64,000 bases of DNA, taken from contig NZ_BMCT01000001.1 in assembly GCF_014635325.1 (NCBI RefSeq), positions 461,698 to 525,697 on the forward strand, in the 5' to 3' direction. This DNA comes from Azorhizobium oxalatiphilum. GTDB lineage: Bacteria > Pseudomonadota > Alphaproteobacteria > Rhizobiales > Xanthobacteraceae. Positions 10,201 through 17,942 of the stretch are shown here, in pieces. Position 1 is the stretch's first letter; each line of letters opens with the position of its first letter. Below the pieces are notes generated by a model, which did no database searches, was not told the DNA's origin, and was given only the letters and a program-made list of their open reading frames with translations. The position numbers were made by a program, and so were the translations under genes.

Positions 10201-10713
10201 GATCTGGTGCATCGCCTGCTGGCGGGCCTCGGTGCCCTGCCGGGGGAGCAACGCCGCTCCGCCGGCCTGCGCCTGCTCGACCATGTGGGGGCGGGGCTTG
10301 CGGCAGAGCTGCGCGAGGACGTGCTGGCCGAGGTGATGGGCGTGCTGGATCACGCCCCGCTTGAAACCCTGTTCGGTCCGCACAGCGCCGCCGAGGTGCC
10401 GGTGGTGGGGCGCCTCAAAGCGGTGGACGGGCGTCTGCTGCCGGTCAACGGGCGGCTGGATCGGCTGGCGGTGTTCGACGACCGGCTGGTGCTGGCCGAC
10501 TTCAAGACCGACCGCACCCCGCCCCGCACCCTCGACCATATCGGCGAGGGCTATGTGGCCCAGCTGGCGCTCTATGGCGCGGTGCTGGAGAAGGTGTTTC
10601 CCGGTCGGGCGCTGGAGGCGCGGCTCGTCTATACGCGCGGCCCGCTGGTGCATGTGCTGCCGGCGGAACGGCTTCTGGCGAAGCGGGCTGAGCTGCTGGC
10701 CGGGGTGGCCTGA
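7222..10713 (+). CDS. addA: AddA, double-strand break repair helicase-nuclease
   Basis: UvrD-family helicase with a C-terminal RecB-type nuclease, 1163 residues, the motor subunit of AddAB. Walker A ANAGSGKTHVL has its Lys at residue 42; motif II is DEAQDTSPEQW at about 413; the motif V/VI segments VMTVHGAKGLE and LLYVALTRAED lie near 800 and 870. The nuclease motif LADFKTDRTPP has its Asp at about 1093. The start is set by the ATGA overlap with addB rather than the in-frame Met 30 bases upstream. Residues about 940-985 form an Ala/Pro-rich linker before the nuclease domain. Confidence 0.96.
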   Translation: MSGHAPKAFADTAAKAEATRRQSLAASPQISAWVSANAGSGKTHVLAQRVIRLLLQGTAPGRILCLTYTKAAAANMANRVLSILSRWAALDDAGLDVELARMDNTPPTPVLRIQARRLFAAALETPGGLKIQTIHAFCGGLLHRFPFEAGVAAGFRELDDVGRMELMARIRAELVVEAARAPGTPLGQALTRLMGEMSDSGIDDLLEAAVASRAAIAALGDEPSARVARVAGVLGIAPGLTSDGIEREMLESPHFPLEHWPDVEAVYLTSDKATDKKRGLAFRAALEAKEAAGKLAAYRDVFFKADGDPRSDKDMLTKGLRDAYPELAERLMLERDRLSTLTEQLRAVRALERTDAALTLGAEAGRRYTAEKAARGLLDFDDLIGRTADLLGRVPASFVHYKLDRGIDHVLVDEAQDTSPEQWRVVRGLVSDFFSGEGAREGVKRTLFVVGDEKQSIFSFQGADPRKFGDMRLKFAGEAGETDFKQITLPHSFRSAPGVLDAVDAVFRRESAHAGLTLDNVGPVHEAIRADAPALVELWPTVTPVARPRVDDWRRPLDEIAGDDPVTRLAERIAAFVREGIAKRIAIPSRGGRPMRAQDVLVLVRRRGRLFEAVIRALKEAGGGVDVAGADRLVVAEHIAALDLMALGDALFSPDDDLALASVLKSPLFGLDDDDLLTLCPRREGRLGDALLGFAGGAISERLERWREEARLLRPFDFYARVLGRDGGRKAMLARLGPEAADVLDEFMALARTYENLEAATLPGFLAFLRRGGAETKRDMESGRDEVRVMTVHGAKGLESPIVILADTVDLPKARTAGGLLQVTTADGAIIPVHAPRKADDSGALANARAAATDREREEYRRLLYVALTRAEDALIVCGAETRAAAKDKDHARPEGCWYELVNDALIHEAERVPAQGWEGEVLRWLKSGPPLVPAADDLPAAQSVAPLAPAPLAPLVLPPAPARPVRPSRAQPDAAGKRPGGASEGLDPRVRGDLVHRLLAGLGALPGEQRRSAGLRLLDHVGAGLAAELREDVLAEVMGVLDHAPLETLFGPHSAAEVPVVGRLKAVDGRLLPVNGRLDRLAVFDDRLVLADFKTDRTPPRTLDHIGEGYVAQLALYGAVLEKVFPGRALEARLVYTRGPLVHVLPAERLLAKRAELLAGVA

Positions 10714-10781
10714 GGGCTGCCCCTTCCACAGGCCGGGGCGGCCCGGATTGGACCGCGCGGCCCCCGTCTGCGACCATCACT

Positions 10782-10802
10782 TCCGGAGAGGTGCTCCGGA
10801 GG
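10782..10802 (+). promoter_or_regulatory. Hairpin overlapping the ribosome-binding site of the next gene
   Basis: A perfect 7-base stem (10782-10788 with 10794-10800, loop of 5) has its 3' arm inside the ribosome-binding sequence GGAGG (10798-10802), 8 bases before the ATG of the small secreted protein. Pairing would hide most of the ribosome-binding site. Whether this regulates translation is inference. Confidence 0.4.
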
Positions 10803-10809
10803 TAAGTGT

Positions 10810-11067
10810 ATGGTGGATCGTCGTTTCCCGCTGTTTGCTTTGGCTGTTGCCGGTCTTCTGGCCCTCTCGGCGGGGAGCGCCGGGGCCGAGGTGCGGTTCG
10901 GCAAGAATGTGCGGATCGGCGGCCACGATGCCTCCAACCAGACCTTTAATTCGCAGCGTCGGGGCGAATATTACATCCATCAGGGCAAGCCGAAGAACGA
11001 GGGCTGCCGCCGGCGCCAGAACCGTGATGGATCGCGCACCAAGGTCTGCCATCTCCAGCGCAAGTGA
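10810..11067 (+). CDS. Small secreted basic protein, unknown function
   Basis: An 85-residue protein that I do not recognise. Residues 1-26 are a clear Sec signal peptide (basic start, Leu/Ala-rich core, likely cleavage after GSAGA). The mature part is about 60 residues, strongly basic, with two cysteines (GCRRRQ and KVCHLQ) that could form one disulfide in the periplasm. A good GGAGG ribosome-binding site lies 8 bases upstream of the ATG. It sits between addA and trxA in the same orientation but with gaps on both sides, so it may be an independent unit. Confidence 0.7.
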   Translation: MVDRRFPLFALAVAGLLALSAGSAGAEVRFGKNVRIGGHDASNQTFNSQRRGEYYIHQGKPKNEGCRRRQNRDGSRTKVCHLQRK

Positions 11068-11387
11068 TCCTTCCGGGCGGGTGATCCACAGACCGGGCGG
11101 CCGGGGCATGTCTCCTGCGTGACGGGCGCAGGGCTCCCCTGACGCCGAAGGCCCAGCGGAAGCTCGGGCATGAGGCGGCGAGGGGCTGGTATGTCAGGAC
11201 GGCGAAGGATTCCCGCATGGCCGGGTGCGGCCAGTCGCCCCCGATCCCGCGTCCGGGAGGGCGCGCCGCGACCGGCGCTACCCCCATCCCATGCGCGTGA
11301 GGCTCCTTGACGGGAAGGGGAGGGGCTTCTTACCTTGACGCCAACATTCAGTGGCTGCGGCCACGGATTCCCACGAGGTATATGATC
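11068..11387 (+). promoter_or_regulatory. Intergenic region with candidate trxA promoter
   Basis: A 320-base gap upstream of thioredoxin. A TTGACG at 11307-11312 and TACCTT at 11331-11336, separated by 18 bases, form a plausible sigma-70-type promoter about 50 bases before the trxA start. I see no convincing gene or structured RNA in the rest. Confidence 0.4.
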
Positions 11388-11708
11388 ATGGCCATCGAGA
11401 AAGTGTCCGACGCGAGCTTCGAGGCCGACGTCCTCAACTCCGATACCCCCGTCGTCGTCGACTTCTGGGCCGAGTGGTGCGGCCCCTGCCGCATGGTGGC
11501 TCCGGTGCTCGAGGAGCTCTCCGGCGAGCTCGGCGGCAAGGTGAAGATCGTGAAGCTGAACGTCGACGAGAACCCGGTCACGGCGTCCAAGTTCGGCATC
11601 ATGTCGATCCCGACCCTGCTGCTGTTCAAGGGCGGCCAGATCGCCTCCCGCCAGGTGGGCGCGGCCCCCAAGGCGAAGCTGGCGAGCTGGATCAACACCG
11701 CCGCCTGA
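11388..11708 (+). CDS. trxA: Thioredoxin
   Basis: Cytoplasmic thioredoxin of 106 residues, the usual family length. The redox motif is WCGPC at residues 30-34 inside [15 protein letters not shown], and the cis-proline segment MSIPTLLLF is present near 72-80. The start chosen (MAIEKVS) has a GAGG ribosome-binding site 9 bases upstream; a second ATG two codons earlier is possible. A longer in-frame N-terminal extension from 11307 has no family support. The gene lies downstream of addBA, as in many alphaproteobacteria, and is followed by a strong terminator. Confidence 0.96.
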   Translation: MAIEKVSDASFEADVLNSDTPVVVDFWAEWCGPCRMVAPVLEELSGELGGKVKIVKLNVDENPVTASKFGIMSIPTLLLFKGGQIASRQVGAAPKAKLASWINTAA

Positions 11709-11730
11709 GCGCGGATCGGCAGCAAATGTC

Positions 11731-11758
11731 AAAAGGCGGGCTTCGGCCCGCCTTTTTT
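11731..11758 (+). terminator. Rho-independent terminator after trxA
   Basis: A G/C-rich stem-loop (AAAAGGCGGGC, TTCG loop, GCCCGCC) is followed directly by a T-run. It lies 22 bases after the trxA stop and between convergent genes, so it may serve both strands. Confidence 0.9.
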
Positions 11759-11778
11759 ATTGCCGTCCTGCCGCGGGC

Positions 11779-12285
11779 TTAAAGCTCCAGCTTGCGGAAG
11801 CCGCGTGCCCAATAGAGCAGGGGCCGAGCCTGCTCGGACAGGCGTGTCGCCACCACGCGGCCGAGCACGATCATGTGGGAATGGCGCTCGATCACCTCTT
11901 CCAGCTCGCAATCGAAGCTGGCGAGGGCATCTTCCAGCACCGGCGCGCCGGTGACGAGCTGGCCCCAGCGTCCATCCGCGAACCGCTCTTCCCCGTGCAG
12001 GCCCTTCATACCGGCGAAGCGCTCGGCCACCTCCCGCTGCCCGTCCGCCAGCACGTTGACCACGAAGGGCGCGCCCGCGAGCAGGCCGTCGCGCACGGAG
12101 GAGGCCTTGTTGATGCAGATGAGCAGCGTGGGCGGATCCACGGCGAACGAGGTGAGCGAACTGGCGGTCAGCCCGGTGCGGGCGGGGGCGGTGCCGGTGG
12201 TGAAGACGCTGACCGCGCCGGCCAGATGCCGCATGGCGGCCCGGTAGCCCTCGCTGACCGTCACGAGGGGAGAATCGCTCTGCAT
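11779..12285 (-). CDS. Flavin reductase family protein
   Basis: A 168-residue split-barrel FMN-binding flavin reductase (HpaC/RutF-like), which supplies reduced flavin to a partner oxygenase or acts as a stand-alone reductase. Typical family features are the N-terminal HLAGAVSVFTTG, TASSLTSFAVDPPTLLICIN for flavin binding, and the C-terminal HSHMIVLGRV. I chose the Met at 12285 because it aligns with the family start and has a GAGGGG stretch 12 bases upstream; the frame stays open 53 codons further without similarity. No oxygenase partner is adjacent, so the partner is unknown. Confidence 0.85.
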   Translation of the reverse strand: MQSDSPLVTVSEGYRAAMRHLAGAVSVFTTGTAPARTGLTASSLTSFAVDPPTLLICINKASSVRDGLLAGAPFVVNVLADGQREVAERFAGMKGLHGEERFADGRWGQLVTGAPVLEDALASFDCELEEVIERHSHMIVLGRVVATRLSEQARPLLYWARGFRKLEL

Positions 12286-12638
12286 GTTCAAGCGGTGCCC
12301 CTCACGATGCGGCAGGAAGGGGCGGTTTTGACCGGCATGGAGGAATTCCATTTCAAATGTCGCGCGCCAGCGCGACGGATTCCTGCGAATGTAGGGGCCA
12401 TCGCGTGCATTTGCGAGGTGAACCGACGCCCGCCCGGCTTGCATACGGCACCCGGTTGCTCCACGAGAAGGCTGTCTTGATCCTGAATGCGCGCGCGTGC
12501 TGCGCGTCCTGATTGGCAGTCCCGCTCTCTGCAGCTATCACGGGACGGCCAGAGCCGGATGAGAGAATGGCCTGCGGTTCGGATTGCCTGCAATCAAAAC
12601 CGCCCGTGCTCTCGTGGGAACGTTAGGGGGAGTATCCG
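12286..12638. other. Divergent intergenic region
   Basis: About 350 bases between the divergently transcribed flavin reductase and IalB-family genes. It must hold both promoters, but I see no clear consensus boxes and no convincing ORF. An A/G-rich ribosome-binding site lies at its right end for the IalB-family gene. Confidence 0.5.
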
Positions 12639-13283
12639 ATGTCTTTTGCTTCGCTTTCCGCAGGTCGCCCGATGGTGCGCCTCGCCATCGCCGCCGGCCT
12701 TGCCATGGGTCTCTCGGTTTCCGGGGCAGCCTTTGCCCAGCAGCCCGCTGCGCCGGCCAAGCCCGCTGCACCGGCGGCGAAGCCCGCCACCCCCGCCGCC
12801 AATGCCCAGAAGCCGGCCCTCGGCCAGGACGAGAGCGGCCCCACCCGCACCACCGCCACTTATGACGACTGGGTCGTGCGCTGCGAGCGGTCCGAGGCGG
12901 TGGGCGGTGCCCGCGTGTGCGAGGCCGCCCAGACGCTGCAGATCGGAAATGCCCAGCAGGGCCTGCAGGCGCAGATCGTGTTCGGCCGCCTGACCAAGGA
13001 GTCGCCCATGCGCCTCGTGGTGCAGCTGCCCGTGGGTGTGTGGCTGCCGGCCGGCTCCAAGTTCATCTTCGGTGAGAAGCCGCGCACCATTTCCGCCGAC
13101 TACAAGTTCTGCATCCGCGCCTGCATCGCCGATGTGGACGTGAGCGCCGACGACGTGGTCGCGCTCAGCAAGGAACAGGGCCCGGCGAAGCTGGAGTTCC
13201 TCGACCGCAACCAGCAGCCGGTGGCGCTTGAGATTTCCTTCAAGGGCCTCGCTGCGGCGCTGGCCGCCCGCGACAAGAGCTGA
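12639..13283 (+). CDS. Invasion-associated locus B (IalB) family protein
   Basis: A 214-residue exported protein. Residues 1-33 are a Sec signal peptide ending near GAAFA-QQ. Residues 34-60 form an Ala/Pro/Lys linker. The rest is the IalB domain with its conserved DDWVVRCE start and several cysteines (RCER, RVCEAAQ, KFCIRACIADV) that probably form disulfides. IalB was named from Bartonella erythrocyte invasion, but homologues are widespread in free-living rhizobia with unknown role, probably at the envelope. No pathogenic role is implied here. Confidence 0.88.
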   Translation: MSFASLSAGRPMVRLAIAAGLAMGLSVSGAAFAQQPAAPAKPAAPAAKPATPAANAQKPALGQDESGPTRTTATYDDWVVRCERSEAVGGARVCEAAQTLQIGNAQQGLQAQIVFGRLTKESPMRLVVQLPVGVWLPAGSKFIFGEKPRTISADYKFCIRACIADVDVSADDVVALSKEQGPAKLEFLDRNQQPVALEISFKGLAAALAARDKS

Positions 13284-13293
13284 TCTGCGGAAA

Positions 13294-13335
13294 AGGTAAA
13301 CGGGCGGCCCGCAGGGTGCGCCCGCCCGTTTACCT
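13294..13335 (+). terminator. Inverted repeat after the IalB-family gene, terminator-like
   Basis: A perfect 14-base stem (13294-13307 with 13322-13335) around a 14-base loop starts 11 bases after the stop codon. There is no T-run, so it may act as an mRNA 3' stabiliser or a weak terminator. Confidence 0.6.
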
Positions 13336-13749
13336 CGCGCTGCGGGAGGCGCACGCAGGTAAAAAATTGGGGTTAACCAAGGCCCTCTGCTCCTGTAGTG
13401 TGCAACGCAAGCTGCAAGGCAGCCTGCCCGCGTATGAAGTCGGGCAGGGTGTTGGCAGAAGGCTTTGCGGGATAAACGCCTGTTCGGGCTGAGTCGTTCC
13501 GGGCCGAATTGCAAAGTGGACTTTTGGCGGGACAGGGTTCTGTAAGGACGTGTTTCGCCGAAAAGACATTGTCGACGGGGGCGTGGGGGTTTTCGAATTA
13601 TTTACCGCGATCCGTGCTCATAGGAGCTGGATCAAGGGAAATATCCCAATCCTGGCGTAGGCATTGGACGCACAAGGGTGCCGCTTGGCCGATGAGGCCG
13701 GTGACGTCCTGATTGTGACCGGCCTGAAATCAGTCGAGTAGCGCGCATC
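13336..13749. other. Intergenic region upstream of the DUF2778 gene
   Basis: About 410 bases with locally lower GC than the surroundings. It contains GGTTAACC (13363-13370 area), which resembles a CtrA-type half site, and an A/T-rich patch near 13590-13610. A 67-codon ORF at 13509-13712 has no recognisable feature and I do not call it. Confidence 0.35.
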
Positions 13750-14853
13750 ATGACCTATACGGCCTGGATCGACGACGACGATGCCTACGAGGCACCTGTT
13801 GCATCCAAGTCCAAGGTCCGTCCCGTTGTCCGGGGCGGTATCTATGTGGGTTTCGGCATTGCTGCCGCCGCCATCCTGATGGTGGCCATCGGCGGCGGCC
13901 ATAGCACCGCATCCGTGCCCTCCATTGCTGAGCAGCAGTTGGCTGAGGCCCCTGCGCCCGCGCTGGTGCAGCCGCCGGAGCCCATTCTCGCTTCGCGGAC
14001 GCATGCCCGCGCCGTGGGCGATGTCTTCTCCATTCCCTCGTCCGGTTCGGTTGCCCCCGAAGGGCGCGACCTGATGTACGGCCCTGCCGTGATGGGCGAG
14101 CAGACCGCGCTGATCCGGTCCGAGAGCACCATGGTCGCCGCGCTGGAAGAGCCGCGTGACCCGGAAGCGGTGATCGAATCGTCGGTGCGGGTGGTGCCTC
14201 TGCCCTCCGCCAATCCACTGTTCGCCAGCCGCTCGCCCGCCGAGCTGAAGGATCTCGACCACCAGCTGGTGGCGCCGCCCATGCCGACCCGCAATCCGCT
14301 GGTGGCCAGCAACCAGCGCCTCGCCGCCATCGAGCCGGCCGAGCGCACCGCGCCCGAGCGTCCTTCCATTGTCGCGCCGATCCCGCCGGGTGCGGAGAGC
14401 ATGCTGCCGGGGCCGACCGACAAGTTCGCGCTGTATGATATCACCGGCAAGGTGGTCTACATGCCGAATGGCGACAAGCTGGAAGCCCATTCCGGCTATG
14501 GCGAGTATTTCGACGACCCGAAGTACGTGCACAAGAAGATGGTCGGCCCGACGCCGCCCAACGTCTACAATCTGCGCATGCGCGAGGCGCTGTTCCACGG
14601 CGTGGAAGCCATCCGCATGCTGCCGGTGGGCGACGGCCCCATGTATGGCCGCGACGGCATCCTGACGCACACCTATCTGCTGGGCGCGCGCGGCGATTCG
14701 AACGGCTGCATCTCGTTCAAGGACTATCCGAAGTTCCTGGCCGCCTTTAAGCGCGGCGAAGTCACCCGCGTGGTGGTGGTGGCGAGCCTGCCCAAGGGGC
14801 CGGAGCCGAACAACCCGCTGCTGGCCTGGCTGTCCAAGGCCGCCGGCCACTGA
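13750..14853 (+). CDS. DUF2778 (Tlde1-like) membrane-anchored envelope protein
   Basis: A 367-residue protein with a cytoplasmic N-terminus, one membrane segment at about residues 32-52, a long Ala/Pro-rich periplasmic linker to about 210, and a C-terminal DUF2778 domain. That domain is the Tlde1 family, related to L,D-transpeptidases. The catalytic-looking pair is His307 (LTHTYLLG) and Cys320 in SNGCISF. Tlde1 enzymes act on peptidoglycan peptide stems. No type VI secretion genes are near, so a housekeeping envelope role is more likely than a secreted effector. Catalytic activity is inferred from the motif. Confidence 0.8.
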   Translation: MTYTAWIDDDDAYEAPVASKSKVRPVVRGGIYVGFGIAAAAILMVAIGGGHSTASVPSIAEQQLAEAPAPALVQPPEPILASRTHARAVGDVFSIPSSGSVAPEGRDLMYGPAVMGEQTALIRSESTMVAALEEPRDPEAVIESSVRVVPLPSANPLFASRSPAELKDLDHQLVAPPMPTRNPLVASNQRLAAIEPAERTAPERPSIVAPIPPGAESMLPGPTDKFALYDITGKVVYMPNGDKLEAHSGYGEYFDDPKYVHKKMVGPTPPNVYNLRMREALFHGVEAIRMLPVGDGPMYGRDGILTHTYLLGARGDSNGCISFKDYPKFLAAFKRGEVTRVVVVASLPKGPEPNNPLLAWLSKAAGH

Positions 14854-14884
14854 GCTGCGGGCTACTGGCCCTGCGCCTGATCTG

Positions 14885-14932
14885 AAAAAGCAAAACGCCC
14901 GGTCGCTCTCGCGGCCGGGCGTTTTGCTTTTT
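14885..14932. terminator. Bidirectional rho-independent terminator
   Basis: An 18-base perfect stem with a 12-base loop (14885-14902 with 14915-14932), A-run on the left and T-run on the right. It sits between the convergent DUF2778 and GntR genes and fits termination on both strands. Confidence 0.92.
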
Positions 14933-14953
14933 GGGCTGACGGGTCCCGCTCGA

Positions 14954-15685
14954 TCAGCGTCCGCGCCGGGGCAGGGGCGAGGGGCGGCCGGAGAGGGCGC
15001 GCACGAGACTGGTCTTCACGCTCGCCACATGCTCGCGCATGAGCATCTCGGCGCGATAGGCATCGCACAGCAGGATGGCGTCATAGATGCGGTGATGGTC
15101 GTCATGCCGTCGCCGGACATCCATATGGTCGAACGAGACCACGTTGCGGTGGGAGGACTGCGGCACGCTCTGGCACAGGCGCACCATGTCGCCCAGCATG
15201 CGGCAGCGGGCGGCGTTGTGGATGGTGTCGTGGAACACGAAGTTCACGGCGCCATATGCGATGCGCTCCTCCTCGCCCAGTTCCTCCTTGGCGAGGATCT
15301 GGTCGCCTTCTTCCAGGGCGCGCTCGATGGTGGCGCGCTCCTCATCCGACAGGCCACGCTCGGCGGCGAAGCGCGCGGCCAGCGATTCCAGCATGGCCCG
15401 GATCTCATAGGCATCCACGATCTCCGAGGTGCGGAAGCGGCGCACCGAATAGCCCCGGTTGGGCGCGTATTCCAGAAGCCCCTCGCTGGCGAGCGATTGC
15501 AGGGCCGAGCGCACCGGCGTGCGCGAGACGCCGAGCGTCTCCGACAGGCGCACCTCGTGCAGGCGCGCGCCCGGCTCAAGGTCGCCGGACAGGACGGCGG
15601 CGCGGATGCGATCCGTGACGGAAAGGGAGCGGGTCGCAGTGCCGGAGCGCGGCGGCTCCAGGGGATCGAGGGTGATGTCGGCCAT
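14954..15685 (-). CDS. GntR-family regulator, FadR/FCD subgroup
   Basis: A 243-residue DNA-binding regulator. The winged helix near residues 20-85 includes LHEVRLSETLGVSRTPVRSAL, and the C-terminal FCD ligand domain has the FHDTIHNAARCR stretch with metal-type histidines. FCD domains usually sense a carboxylate metabolite. The Met at 15685 matches the family start; the longer frame upstream has no similarity. It is divergent from the catabolic operon starting at 15949, and a 14-base palindrome lies between them, so it is the likely local regulator of that operon. Confidence 0.9.
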   Translation of the reverse strand: MADITLDPLEPPRSGTATRSLSVTDRIRAAVLSGDLEPGARLHEVRLSETLGVSRTPVRSALQSLASEGLLEYAPNRGYSVRRFRTSEIVDAYEIRAMLESLAARFAAERGLSDEERATIERALEEGDQILAKEELGEEERIAYGAVNFVFHDTIHNAARCRMLGDMVRLCQSVPQSSHRNVVSFDHMDVRRRHDDHHRIYDAILLCDAYRAEMLMREHVASVKTSLVRALSGRPSPLPRRGR

Positions 15686-15861
15686 ACGGGTCCATGAACT
15701 GGGTTTGCGGCAAAAATACCCGCGCCACCCATGCCGGGGCAAGCATACAATTTTCACCGCTCGCCAAAGGTCGCCAAAAGGCGCGGGAACACAGGAAAAC
15801 ACTTACATTGCAGGCCATGAAGCTGAAGAATCAGGCGGGTGGCGATCAAAAATGAGGCGTC

Positions 15862-15875
15862 AAATGTATACATTT
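15862..15875. promoter_or_regulatory. Candidate GntR operator, perfect 14-base palindrome
   Basis: AAATGTATACATTT is a perfect palindrome of the ATGTATACAT type common for FCD-GntR regulators. It lies in the 263-base divergent region, just upstream of a possible -35 TTGACC (15880-15885) with a weak -10 CAAAAT (15902-15907). ATACAA at about 15745 and TTGTAT at about 15896 could be extra half sites. Confidence 0.65.
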
Positions 15876-15948
15876 ATCGTTGACCCAAATGAGATTGTAT
15901 TCAAAATCGCAGATGTTACGATCCCCGAGCGTTTATAAGGGTGGTGTC

Positions 15949-17181
15949 ATGGTAGACGTGGTCGACAGCGCGATTGAGCAAATCACCCAGAACCGTCTGC
16001 CCCATTACGAGCCCTATGGCTGGCACCACTGGCCGGAGCATCCCTGGCTCGCCTACCAGTTTCGTCGCGGCCTCGGCGAAACGCAGGAAGGCGGCGGCTC
16101 CGTCTCCGAAGTGTTCCAGGCCGCCTCCCGCATGATCCCCGGCGATCTGGAGAGCTGGCACAAGGAGTGGATGCACATCGGCGACCGCAACTGGAAGCGC
16201 GGTGTCGAGGCGGAAGAGGCGGGCCATATCCGCACCGCCATGAACTGCATGCTGCGCGCCGCCGATTATTACCGGCAGGCCGAGTTCCATCTGGAGCCGA
16301 ACGACCCGCGCCGCCTGCCGGTGTTCGAGCAGATGGAAGCCTGCTCCAAGAAGTTCATCTCCTACCTGAACCCGCCCGGCTTCGCCGTGGACATCCCCTA
16401 TGAGGACGGCAAGCCGATCTGCGGCTATTTCGTCCGCGCGCCGTTCCCCGGCGACAAGATGCCGGTGCTCATCTGCATGGGCGGCCTCGACAGCATCAAG
16501 GACGAGATGTGGTTCATGCAGGCGCACGGCGCCCTGCAGCGTGGCATTTCCGTGCTCATGATCGACGGCCCCGGCCAGGGCGGCACCCTGCGCCGCCACG
16601 GCGTGGTGGCCCGCCCGGACACGGAAGTGGCCATCGGCAAGTGCATTGACTGGCTGCTCACCCGCGACGACGTGGACCCGGCCCGCATCGCGGTCTGCGG
16701 TTCCTCGCTCGGTGGCTATTATGCCGCCCGCGCCGGCTGCTACGAGCACCGCCTCGCCGCGGTCATCTCCCATGGCGCCATCTGGGACGTGCACGACATG
16801 TGGGGTGGCAAGGGCGAGGACTTCGGTCTCGCGATGCACATCAAGTGGGTGATGGGCGCTTCTTCCATGGCCGAGGCGATGGAGAAGGCCAAGGCCTTCA
16901 CCCTCGACGGCCATCTGCAGAACATGAAGGCCCCGTACCTCATCCTGCACGGCGGCTATGACGTGCTCACCGTGAGCGCCGCCACCCAGACCCGCGACTA
17001 TGCGCAGAAGCACGGCGTGAACGTCACCTTCCGCATCGTCGATCCGGAAGAGACCGGCGCCGAGCACTGCCAGCACGACAACCCCACCATCGGCCAGGAA
17101 ATCCTCGCCGACTGGCTGGCCGACATCTTCGGCATCGACCAGAAGGCGTTGCTGAAGACCGGCTGGAACCCGCTGGTCTGA
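15949..17181 (+). CDS. Alpha/beta hydrolase, DHPON-hydrolase-like
   Basis: A 410-residue alpha/beta hydrolase with a helical N-terminal part (about 1-140) before the catalytic fold. The nucleophile elbow GSSLGGYY places Ser253 in the GXSXG position. YDVLT near 325 and AEHCQHDN near 370 can supply the acid and histidine. The size and the N-terminal layout resemble 2,6-dihydroxypseudooxynicotine hydrolase and FrsA-like enzymes, some of which break C-C bonds, but the substrate here is unknown. It is the first gene of the catabolic operon, with an AAGGGTGG ribosome-binding site before the ATG. Confidence 0.82.
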   Translation: MVDVVDSAIEQITQNRLPHYEPYGWHHWPEHPWLAYQFRRGLGETQEGGGSVSEVFQAASRMIPGDLESWHKEWMHIGDRNWKRGVEAEEAGHIRTAMNCMLRAADYYRQAEFHLEPNDPRRLPVFEQMEACSKKFISYLNPPGFAVDIPYEDGKPICGYFVRAPFPGDKMPVLICMGGLDSIKDEMWFMQAHGALQRGISVLMIDGPGQGGTLRRHGVVARPDTEVAIGKCIDWLLTRDDVDPARIAVCGSSLGGYYAARAGCYEHRLAAVISHGAIWDVHDMWGGKGEDFGLAMHIKWVMGASSMAEAMEKAKAFTLDGHLQNMKAPYLILHGGYDVLTVSAATQTRDYAQKHGVNVTFRIVDPEETGAEHCQHDNPTIGQEILADWLADIFGIDQKALLKTGWNPLV

Positions 17182-17191
17182 GGCGCGCATC

Positions 17192-17863
17192 ATGAGCCAG
17201 CAAACCCTGCGCCTCGGCGTCGATACGCCCCGCGCCGCCATCGTCGCCATCGACCTGCATCGCGGCCATCTCGACATGGAGGTGGCCACCATGCCCACCT
17301 CGCCCGAGGTGGCTGAGCGCGTGATCGCCGCCAATGCGAAACTGTTCGCCTGGGCGCGGGCTTTGGGCGTGCCCGTCGTCCATCTCATGACGTCCTATCG
17401 GGATGCGCAGGAGATCGCGGCCAATCCCTTCTGGCGCAGCCGCGCGGAAGATCCCACCGCCACCCGCAAGAATGTGCTGCGGCACAATCTGGAGGGCGGT
17501 CCGGGCTGCGTTGTGATGCCCCAGCTGTGGGACGAGAGCGATTTCATCGTCGACACGAAGAAGCGCTACGACTGCTTCATCGCTTCCGACCTTGACTTCA
17601 TGCTCAGGAGCCACGGCATCAACACGCTGATCATCACCGGCGTGAACACCAATTCCTGCGTGCTCGCCACCACTACCGCCGCCAATGTGCGCGACTATGC
17701 GGTGATCGTGGTCGATGACTGCGTGGACAGCATGGATGGCCCGGCACTGCATGAGGCCGGCCTGCTGTGCATCCGCACCGCCTTCGGCTCGGTACTTTCC
17801 AGCGCCGAGGTGATGGCCTCCGACGTGCTCGCCGCGGCGGGCACCAGGGGAGCCGCCGCGTGA
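17192..17863 (+). CDS. Isochorismatase-like cysteine hydrolase (amidohydrolase type)
   Basis: A 223-residue cysteine hydrolase of the isochorismatase-like superfamily, which includes biuret hydrolase, N-carbamoylsarcosine amidase, RutB and nicotinamidase. The triad fits Asp21 (VAIDLHRGH), Lys123 or 124 (TKKRYDCF) and Cys156 (GVNTNSCVLAT). It probably cleaves a linear amide or ureido group, releasing ammonia or carbamate. The gene lies 10 bases after the alpha/beta hydrolase with a GAGG site 8 bases upstream. Biuret or N-carbamoyl substrates are plausible given the AtzE-like amidase in the same operon, but that is inference. Confidence 0.85.
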   Translation: MSQQTLRLGVDTPRAAIVAIDLHRGHLDMEVATMPTSPEVAERVIAANAKLFAWARALGVPVVHLMTSYRDAQEIAANPFWRSRAEDPTATRKNVLRHNLEGGPGCVVMPQLWDESDFIVDTKKRYDCFIASDLDFMLRSHGINTLIITGVNTNSCVLATTTAANVRDYAVIVVDDCVDSMDGPALHEAGLLCIRTAFGSVLSSAEVMASDVLAAAGTRGAAA

Positions 17864-17942
17864 CCATGCGTGCCGCCGCCCGGCGCGGTGATCGCGCGTG
17901 GCGGAAAAATGCGTTTCTGATCTGATCGTCTGGGAGGACACC

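Noticed and set aside
8236..10653. An 805-codon open frame on the - strand opposite addA
   Set aside because: Low-complexity His/Arg/Gln-rich shadow of addA with no motif or ribosome-binding site.
11307..11387. N-terminal extension of thioredoxin
   Set aside because: The extra 27 codons lack family similarity, whereas the internal start has a ribosome-binding site and gives the standard length.
13509..13712. A 67-codon ORF before the DUF2778 gene
   Set aside because: No ribosome-binding site, signal or motif seen; more likely part of the promoter region.
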